NCBI GenBank assembly: GCA_026418175.1
Contig: JAOABX010000008.1
Location: 1 to 64,000 of the forward strand
Origin: Flavobacteriales bacterium
GTDB lineage: Bacteria; Bacteroidota; Bacteroidia; CAIKAF01
DNA length: 64,000 bases
Reading direction: 5' to 3'
Numbering within the stretch: position 1 is the stretch's first letter; each line of letters opens with the position of its first letter. Shown here piece after piece: positions 58,393 to 64,000 of this stretch. Under the pieces are notes generated by a model, which worked only from the letters and a program-made list of their open reading frames with translations, was not told the origin of the DNA and did not search any database. A program made the translations under genes and the position numbers.

Positions 58393-59153
58393 AGAAACGG
58401 AAATACGGCTTTACGTTGTTGGGGATAATCGGCAAATTTTTCTTTGTACCACTTGTGGTGAGCAATAGCCCTAGGTACCAGATTTGCAAATGTCCATACA
58501 AAAAATACCAACCCCGGAATACTCCAAGTTAGAATAGCAAAGCCCAGCCACTCAATAATTTCACCCAACAGATTCGGGCAACTAATATATTCAAATAGCC
58601 ATCCATGTGGAATCTTATAATCGGTTTCACCGGGCTTTCTTAAATTAATCAACCGTGTATCTGCTATCCAATTTATAGCCATACCAGTAAAAAAAATAAT
58701 GAATCCTAGAATAAATCTTGGATCATACAACCATGCTATGGTGTAGGAAGAAAACCAGGTAAAATGCATACCTAGCAGTGAACCGTTCATTATGTTGAAT
58801 CCAATAGCCATTAATGCAATTACAAGCGGCATTTTTTTTCCTTGAGTACGAATACGCAACGGAAAAATAAAACTCCGATTGAGGTAATGTAATGTAAACA
58901 ATGCAACCATAATCCACGAGGGCCATGAAAGCTGAAATCCAATTTGTGTAAAGTAGCTATATAAGACCAACAAAACAGTGAATTCCATAATAAACCATCC
59001 CAATTTATTATCAATCATTGGTCCCCATCCTTCACGAGTATGCCTACCGTAAGGTGCAGTTTTAATAAACAGGTAAAAAAAAGTAATAATTCCAATACCC
59101 ATCCAAATTAGGGAAATCCAAAGGTAGTTTTCGTAACTTATTAATGCTTTCAT
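58386..59153 (-). CDS. Steroid 5-alpha-reductase family membrane protein (DUF1295)
   Basis: 255 residues with about six membrane segments and the C-terminal family block: IPHGWLFEYISCPNLLGEII, WLGFAILTW, FANLVPRAIAHHKWYKEKF and YPQQRKAVFPFLW. Relatives reduce the delta-4 double bond of 3-oxo steroids with NADPH, or act on other enones. It lies three bases after the SDR gene and overlaps the next glycosyltransferase, so it shares a transcript with both. Bacteroidota generally do not make sterols, so a polyprenoid or imported sterol substrate is more likely; this is inference. Confidence 0.85.
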   Translation of the reverse strand: MKALISYENYLWISLIWMGIGIITFFYLFIKTAPYGRHTREGWGPMIDNKLGWFIMEFTVLLVLYSYFTQIGFQLSWPSWIMVALFTLHYLNRSFIFPLRIRTQGKKMPLVIALMAIGFNIMNGSLLGMHFTWFSSYTIAWLYDPRFILGFIIFFTGMAINWIADTRLINLRKPGETDYKIPHGWLFEYISCPNLLGEIIEWLGFAILTWSIPGLVFFVWTFANLVPRAIAHHKWYKEKFADYPQQRKAVFPFLW

Positions 59154-59156
59154 GGC

Positions 59157-60134
59157 TTAAATATAGCCGTTTTGTTTAAACCATTGCATGGTGTCGTTCA
59201 CGGTTTCTTGAAGTGGTCGGGGTGAAAAGCCAAGTTCACGCTTTGCTTTTTCAGAACTTATTTTAGTATTTCCATGCCGAAGAATATGTAATGATTCCTT
59301 TGTAAATAAAGGTTCTTTGCCGGTGATAAGCGAAAATAGTTGTACAAAGGGTAACAAGGCATACGCCACCCAAAAAGGTAGAATAATAGCTTTTCGTTTT
59401 TTTCCCGTGGCAAGATTCACCATTCGAATCATGTCCAACATCGTAATATATTCTCCCGACATTAAATAACATTCTCCTGTTCGGCCTTTCTCCAAAGATT
59501 GTATAATTGCAGTGGCCACATCCCGGTTATCAACAAAATCAAATCCTCCACGAAAAATAGCCGGAACCCTTCCTTGGTAAATATCAATGAATGCTTGCCC
59601 CTGTAATGATGGTTTATGATCGGGCGGTCCTATCAGCGAAGTTGGATTGATTACAACTACATCCAGTCCTTTGTTTACATAACTTAAAGCTAACAATTGG
59701 CTGTCGCGTTTTGACCGATCGTATGAAAATGCATTGTCATGGGCCAGTTCCCTGGTTTCATCAAGTACTTCATGCAAAGGTTCCGGATGAAAAGCATGAA
59801 TAGAAGAGAGGTGAATAAATCGCTTTACACCACATTTCAATGCTGTGTCAAGTAACCGTTTTGTGCCTTCCACATTGGTTTGATGAACCTTACCATCTGG
59901 ATCTCCGTTCAGTGAAATGATTGCAGCGCAATGAATGACAGCATCGCAATCTTCCAATAATTTTTCTAACACCGGGTAATCCATCATGGACCCCTGAATA
60001 AAAGTAGCCTGAATACCTTCTAAAGCTCGTGTATCCTTATGTATTAAAAGTTTTAGTGTATCGCCACGCCTTTCCAATTGTCGGGCAATTTCAGAACCCA
60101 AGTGGCCGGACGCCCCGGTAATAGCAATTTTCAT
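59157..60134 (-). CDS. NAD(P)-dependent SDR, 3-beta-HSD/dihydroflavonol reductase-like
   Basis: Extended short-chain dehydrogenase of 325 residues. The cofactor motif is MKIAITGASGHLGSEIA; IHCAAIISLNGD and the catalytic YxxxK in SYDRSKRDSQ are present, followed by NPTSLIGPPDHKPS. The dihydroflavonol reductase/3-beta-hydroxysteroid dehydrogenase branch is indicated by NVEGTKRLLDTA and overall pattern. It heads the minus-strand operon with a TAnnTTTG promoter, and the next gene is a steroid-5-alpha-reductase relative, a pairing that suggests reactions on a shared lipid. Confidence 0.88.
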   Translation of the reverse strand: MKIAITGASGHLGSEIARQLERRGDTLKLLIHKDTRALEGIQATFIQGSMMDYPVLEKLLEDCDAVIHCAAIISLNGDPDGKVHQTNVEGTKRLLDTALKCGVKRFIHLSSIHAFHPEPLHEVLDETRELAHDNAFSYDRSKRDSQLLALSYVNKGLDVVVINPTSLIGPPDHKPSLQGQAFIDIYQGRVPAIFRGGFDFVDNRDVATAIIQSLEKGRTGECYLMSGEYITMLDMIRMVNLATGKKRKAIILPFWVAYALLPFVQLFSLITGKEPLFTKESLHILRHGNTKISSEKAKRELGFSPRPLQETVNDTMQWFKQNGYI

Positions 60135-60165
60135 AAAAGGGTTTTTAAAACGTTTTTAAATTACC

Positions 60166-60173
60166 CAAACCTA
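60166..60173 (-). promoter_or_regulatory. -7 promoter element for the SDR-glycan operon
   Basis: CAAACCTA on the plus strand, that is TAGGTTTG toward the SDR gene, 32 bases before its ATG. It is back to back with the element at 60212. Confidence 0.6.
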
Positions 60174-60211
60174 ACTAAAATTCTTTTTCCGAATAAATCT
60201 GTTAAAAGTGT

Positions 60212-60219
60212 TAACTTTG
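60212..60219 (+). promoter_or_regulatory. -7 promoter element for fnr-fdx
   Basis: TAACTTTG, a TAnnTTTG match 21 bases before the ATG at 60241. It excludes the longer reading frame that opens at 60208. Confidence 0.6.
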
Positions 60220-60240
60220 CATACCTTTTTAGTCTATTCT

Positions 60241-61245
60241 ATGATTCAAACTGATATCTGCATTGTTGGAGCCGGACCTGTTGGGCTCTTTGCAGTATTT
60301 GAAGCCGGCTTGTTAAAAATGCGTTGTCATTTGGTTGATGCATTACCGCAAGTAGGTGGCCAGCTTTCTGAAATTTATCCCAAAAAGCCAATATATGATA
60401 TTCCAGGCTATCCGGAAATTTTGGCCGGTGATTTAATTACTAACCTGATGAAACAAATTGAACCGTTCAAGCCTACTTTTACCTTGGGTGAACGGGTTGA
60501 TTCTTTTGTGCGTAACGATGATGGAACCATTATTGTAACAACCAACGAAGGCACAACAATTTCATCCAAAGTATTGGTGATAGCTGCCGGATTGGGCTGC
60601 TTTGAGCCCCGTAAGCCGGAAGTAAAAGATTTGGAAAAATTTGAAGGGAAAGGTATAAGTTACATGATTTTAGATCCTGAAAAATATCGGGGTAAACGGG
60701 TAGTGCTGGCTGGCGGTGGTGATTCTGCCTTGGATTGGGCCATTCACTTATCGGAAATTTGTGGGGAATTATCACTGGTGCATCGTAGCGAAACATTCCG
60801 CGGCGCACCTGATTCAGCGGCCAAAGTATTTGAATTAGCCAAAAAGGGTAAATTAAATTTGATATTAAATTCAAATGTTACAGCTGTTAGCGGTAATGGA
60901 CATTTGGAATCTGTAACGATCACGAATAACCAACAAGAAAACACCCAACTCTTTGTAGATAATTTTATTCCATTGTTTGGTTTAACTCCTAAACTTGGCC
61001 CAATAGCCGAATGGGGGTTGAATATTGACAAAAATTCCATAGTTGTAAATGTGGAAGATTATTCTACAAACATTCCGGCAGTTTACGCTATCGGCGATAT
61101 CAATACTTATCCCGGTAAATTGAAATTAATTCTGTGCGGATTTCATGAAGCAGCACTGATGGCTCAAAGTGCTTTTCGTTATGTATATCCTGACCAAAAA
61201 CTGAGTTTTAAATACACTACCGTTAACGGGGTAAATGCCTTTTGA
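60241..61245 (+). CDS. Ferredoxin--NADP+ reductase (thioredoxin-reductase-like)
   Basis: Flavoprotein of 334 residues, TrxR-like FNR (YumC type). FAD motif CIVGAGPVGLFA at the N-terminus, GGQLSEIYPKKPIYDIPGYP, NADPH motif VLAGGGDSALDWA, and the C-terminal AVYAIGDINTYPGK. It lacks the CxxC of thioredoxin reductases, as expected for an FNR. The next gene is a [2Fe-2S] ferredoxin that overlaps by one base, so they form an electron-transfer pair. Which oxygenase or reductase they feed is not shown here. Confidence 0.9.
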   Translation: MIQTDICIVGAGPVGLFAVFEAGLLKMRCHLVDALPQVGGQLSEIYPKKPIYDIPGYPEILAGDLITNLMKQIEPFKPTFTLGERVDSFVRNDDGTIIVTTNEGTTISSKVLVIAAGLGCFEPRKPEVKDLEKFEGKGISYMILDPEKYRGKRVVLAGGGDSALDWAIHLSEICGELSLVHRSETFRGAPDSAAKVFELAKKGKLNLILNSNVTAVSGNGHLESVTITNNQQENTQLFVDNFIPLFGLTPKLGPIAEWGLNIDKNSIVVNVEDYSTNIPAVYAIGDINTYPGKLKLILCGFHEAALMAQSAFRYVYPDQKLSFKYTTVNGVNAF

Positions 61246-61577
61246 TGAAAGACCTAATTGAAGTAACTATTATCGACAAAGACGGAACATCAAATACCTT
61301 ACAAATTCCTACAGGTATTTCGCTTAGCTTGATGGAAGTATTAAAAGGAGAGGGCTATCCGATTTTGGCTACTTGTGGTGGAATGGCACTTTGTGCTACC
61401 TGCCATGTACAAGTTATTAAAGGTTATGAAAAGTTACATCAACCCGAAGACCAGGAGTGGGCTATGCTTGATACATTACCTAATTATACACCGCAAAGCC
61501 GCTTGTCGTGCCAGCTTAAAATTGACGAAACCATGGATGGTATGGAATTCCGTGTGATGGGTGAAGATAATGTGTAG
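61245..61577 (+). CDS. [2Fe-2S] ferredoxin
   Basis: 110 residues. The cluster ligands are C-x5-C-x2-C in ATCGGMALCATCHV, with the last Cys in SRLSCQLKI, the pattern of adrenodoxin/Isc-type ferredoxins. It takes electrons from the FNR encoded just upstream. ATG 61245 lies in TGATG, sharing the reductase stop; the TTG at 61242 would be a less likely start. No terminator with a clear hairpin follows. Confidence 0.92.
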   Translation: MKDLIEVTIIDKDGTSNTLQIPTGISLSLMEVLKGEGYPILATCGGMALCATCHVQVIKGYEKLHQPEDQEWAMLDTLPNYTPQSRLSCQLKIDETMDGMEFRVMGEDNV

Positions 61578-61649
61578 GCAATAATTTTTTTTCACCATCG
61601 TTTTTTTACTAATTTCCTTAACAATATTTCATAAAGTGAATGGAATCAC

Positions 61650-61657
61650 TATTTTTG
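61650..61657 (+). promoter_or_regulatory. -7 promoter element for the hypothetical lipoprotein
   Basis: TATTTTTG, a TAnnTTTG match 17 bases before the ATG at 61675. It excludes the GTG start at 61636. Confidence 0.5.
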
Positions 61658-61674
61658 AGGTGAAACATAAGCCT

Positions 61675-62418
61675 ATGAATAGCAAACATCTACTTGTATT
61701 TTCGCTGGGGATTTTGATAATACTAGGTTGGACATCATGTTCAAAAACTACCATTTACACCGGCAGCAGCCAAACCGGTGTGTTTTATAATAAACTTGCA
61801 TTGGGTATTCCTGGGGCAGGTAATTCAGGATATAGCCCCAAGCGTAGATACAAAGATGGTAAGCAAATCGTTCCGTTACCCATATATCATACAGTAGGAG
61901 GTTCGTTCCTTATGGGAATCGATAAAGATATTCAATATGGCTATCCCGGTGGAGGAATTCATTATGACTTGCGTCTTACAGCGGCTAAATGGAGTAATGA
62001 GGGAACATTTTCCATTAACTTTCCGCTCACCGTGGCAGTAACTTATCACAACGATTTTGTACAATATCCTAATCCGGCACTGGTGCCTCAAAAGAAAACA
62101 AATTTCACTGCGGAAGTACCCATTAACTTTACTTTTAATTTTGGACATTGCACAACACCCAAATCTCTTCAAAATTTTGGTGTTTTTTTTGGAGTAGGGT
62201 ATGCATTTGCATACTTGCCCAGCGGACGTACCGGTACTTACATATTTCCACAGGGTACAACGTACAATCTACCCATTGGTCACGGCCCGCATGCTCGGGT
62301 AGGTATTCGCTTCAGAACCGGATCACTGTCTTGGCAAACCTTTGGAAGTTTTCTTTATAACATTTATACGCCTTCTCACTTAGCCGGTGTAGGGTTAGGA
62401 CTTACATTCGGTAAATAA
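61675..62418 (+). CDS. Hypothetical outer-membrane lipoprotein
   Basis: 247 residues. The signal sequence (MNSKHLLVFSLGILIILGWTSC) ends in a Cys that may be lipidated (TSC; the -3 position is a Trp, so the lipobox is imperfect). The mature part is beta-rich and Gly/Tyr/Phe-rich, with alternating hydrophobic stretches (GTFSINFPLTVAVTYHNDF, FTAEVPINFTFNFG, LAGVGLGLTFGK), suggesting a small outer-membrane barrel. No family recognised. It is separated from fdx by 97 bases and a promoter. Confidence 0.65.
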   Translation: MNSKHLLVFSLGILIILGWTSCSKTTIYTGSSQTGVFYNKLALGIPGAGNSGYSPKRRYKDGKQIVPLPIYHTVGGSFLMGIDKDIQYGYPGGGIHYDLRLTAAKWSNEGTFSINFPLTVAVTYHNDFVQYPNPALVPQKKTNFTAEVPINFTFNFGHCTTPKSLQNFGVFFGVGYAFAYLPSGRTGTYIFPQGTTYNLPIGHGPHARVGIRFRTGSLSWQTFGSFLYNIYTPSHLAGVGLGLTFGK

Positions 62419-62527
62419 TTTGAATAAATTAAATGTATAGAGATTAAATATGTTTATTGATTAGTTAAAATAAACGTATTGTTTTCGTTTAATAAAGTTT
62501 TTGATTAGTTTCCCAATACTTTATTAT

Positions 62528-63781
62528 TTAGTGTTCGTTGTACACTATCCGATATAAGTTATATAATAATAAATAATCTAACCCATTAAACAGAGCTCCC
62601 TGCTGGTCTTTTGAGCCGTTGCGGTGATTAGGATGAAACCAACGGTTTTCACCACTCCATCCGGGAGTATTTGTACAATGGGTTGACATAAAACAAGGGC
62701 CATGGCTTGGTGCATTATGAAGCATTTCTTCAAACATGGATTGATAGAAAACCAAATTACGCTTTCTAAATAAAGCATCTACTAATAAATAAATTTCCAT
62801 ACCAGCACCTTCACACCATTGTGTAAAGCGATTATACGAGGGATAACCAATTACACTACACAAGGCTAATTGCATACCCATATTTACTTCGGTTTGCGTA
62901 GGATTATTTTTTTCATAGGGAATTTGCATCAAGGTTGACCAAATAGGCCTTCCGTTTATTAAAGACCCCCAGTTATGATAATTTTTTCCGGTAATTATTT
63001 TGCCAATACGGGCAATTGCAAACGCATATCCGGTGGCAGAATAACCGATAGGTACCCGGTTCCCATTGGGATCTAAAATTTGCCAATCGGTATTCCGGAA
63101 ATAGCTAATGATTTGGTGGCATTTAGTTTTTATTTTTTCTTTTAATGCTATGCCGTCAAGCGATGAAGTGAGTGTATCCGGTAGTAATTGATTAGAAATA
63201 GCTGCTGCCCAAAGTATATATATCGCTTGGTCTTGACTCATCATATTACCATCTTCTATGCCGGTACGGCAAACTTCGCCTGATTTTACGCAATGCATGC
63301 CCTGCAATTTTGCTGCCAGGGCAGTAGGAACATCATCTCGCAATAAAAAACCGTCTTCCCTCGGATTTTGTCCATACTTTAATTTTGAAGCTTTATCCAA
63401 ACGTGATAACGCATACCAGGCTTTTGAAAGTTCATCGCGTATCAGCGATACATTTTTTTGTTCTTTCCATTGTAAATAGTATTCAGTACTAAGCCAAGCC
63501 GCATAGTGTGCCCAATGAACAGTTCCATCCATCCATTCGGCCAAACCATTTTTACCGGGAATCATACCATTTCCGCCACACAAAACCTGCATTTGCCATG
63601 CATTGTCACAATTCATTTCCGGCCAAATTCTAGCAGCTGGCAGGCATCCGCCTTTGCCGGTATCAACTACCAAAAAACGGGTGTACAATCGTTCTTGATA
63701 TTGAATTGCTTTTTCTCCGGGAGTTTGCGAAAGCAATTTCCCGATGAACATATATGTTAGAATGATGAAAAAAATTCGCAT
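62528..63781 (-). CDS. Hypothetical exported protein
   Basis: 417 residues with a signal peptide (MRIFFIILTYMFIGKLLSQ). The mature part is helical with Trp/Tyr-rich motifs (NAWQMQVLCGGNGMIPG, WMDGTVHWAHYAAWL, HGPCFMSTHCTNTPGW) and about ten cysteines. The alternating helices recall (alpha/alpha)6 toroid folds of some glycosidases and lyases, but no catalytic motif was identified. I do not recognise the family. A TTCAC-N6-GTGAA palindrome lies 12 bases upstream. The 109-base convergent gap to the preceding lipoprotein gene holds only a weak hairpin (TAAACG/CGTTTA, 62471-62491). Confidence 0.65.
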   Translation of the reverse strand: MRIFFIILTYMFIGKLLSQTPGEKAIQYQERLYTRFLVVDTGKGGCLPAARIWPEMNCDNAWQMQVLCGGNGMIPGKNGLAEWMDGTVHWAHYAAWLSTEYYLQWKEQKNVSLIRDELSKAWYALSRLDKASKLKYGQNPREDGFLLRDDVPTALAAKLQGMHCVKSGEVCRTGIEDGNMMSQDQAIYILWAAAISNQLLPDTLTSSLDGIALKEKIKTKCHQIISYFRNTDWQILDPNGNRVPIGYSATGYAFAIARIGKIITGKNYHNWGSLINGRPIWSTLMQIPYEKNNPTQTEVNMGMQLALCSVIGYPSYNRFTQWCEGAGMEIYLLVDALFRKRNLVFYQSMFEEMLHNAPSHGPCFMSTHCTNTPGWSGENRWFHPNHRNGSKDQQGALFNGLDYLLLYNLYRIVYNEH

Positions 63782-64000
63782 TACAATATCTTTTCACAAA
63801 ATAGTGAATAAAGTAATATATTAAAAGTGCTTGTTCTATAAGAGGAAGAAAAACACATTCAACTACCAGTTTATTGGGAAATATTTTTTTGTATTTGTTT
63901 TGTTATACTAATTGCGTTACATCATAGACTTTGTACTTAAAAGTAGCGAACTATCACCATAACTAAGAAATCTGTAATTGTTTTGCAGGGCTTCATGGTA
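63782..64000. other. AT-rich end region with regulatory-looking motifs
   Basis: No coding sequence is supported in the last 219 bases. They contain the inverted repeat TTCAC/GTGAA (63793-63808) upstream of the minus-strand gene and a fourth copy of ACTTAAAAGT (63935-63944), close to TAGACTTTG (63925-63933), a possible promoter pointing out of the window to the right. Confidence 0.45.

Noticed and set aside
1-64000. CRISPR arrays, insertion sequences, integrase and phage genes
   Set aside because: No regularly spaced direct repeats, transposase or phage proteins were found by reading both strands.

Overview
The window is a chromosomal segment of a member of the Bacteroidota. The signs are AT-rich DNA with little Shine-Dalgarno use, many upstream matches to the Bacteroidota -7 promoter element TAnnTTTG, two proteins with type IX secretion (T9SS) type A C-terminal domains, a lipoprotein form of the Omp85 protein TamA (TamL type), a TonB-plug outer-membrane barrel, a head-GIN lipoprotein and a CrtD/CruF carotenoid pair. 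The mixture fits the Chitinophagales/Sphingobacteriales side of the phylum, but I cannot place it further. Most of the content is core metabolism; no prophage, insertion sequence or CRISPR array was seen.

Layout. 1-10.2 kb: the end of rplK, then rplA-rplJ-rplL-rpoB-rpoC, with two hairpins between rplL and rpoB and a strong terminator after rpoC. 10.2-17.6 kb: a GlpD-type dehydrogenase convergent with trmH-like and tamL-like genes, then divergent fbaB-accD-CoA-binding protein and tRNA-Cys. 17.6-24.8 kb: a T9SS cargo protein, the crtD-cruF pair and a TPR/beta-propeller/OmpA protein like PorE. 24.8-28 kb: purM-prfA-pyrF, followed by a GC-rich inverted-repeat element. 28.3-33.4 kb: a membrane protein and a subtilisin-like T9SS cargo protease, divergent from an unknown secreted protein and trmD. 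33.4-39.4 kb: an M1 metallopeptidase with a HupE/UreJ protein, a divergent DUF6702 protein and a TonB-plug barrel. 39.4-42.5 kb: an XRE regulator divergent from a phasin-like protein, with three ACTT-NN-AAGT palindromes between them, then ubiB/aarF.

42.5-50.7 kb, all on the minus strand: three small envelope proteins (head-GIN, DUF2147, lipoprotein), a TRAP transporter with a TatT-type TPR partner (tatT-dctP-dctQ-dctM), and a DUF1501/DUF1800 pair. 51.1-54.3 kb: a GT-C membrane glycosyltransferase and an ECF sigma/membrane protein/Spy-like operon. 54.4-55.0 kb: the wreck of a serine hydrolase gene (SxxK type) with stops and frameshifts. 55.0-60.1 kb, minus strand: one compact operon starting with a 3-beta-HSD-like SDR and a steroid-5-alpha-reductase-family protein and running into two GT4 glycosyltransferases and an O-antigen-ligase-like protein. 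60.2-61.6 kb: a divergent ferredoxin-NADP reductase and [2Fe-2S] ferredoxin. 61.7-63.8 kb: two unrecognised exported proteins.

The observations most worth following are the operator-like palindromes at the XRE/phasin promoter, the TatT-TRAP system, the structured element after pyrF, the serine hydrolase pseudogene, and the steroid-reductase-like pair facing the FNR/ferredoxin pair.
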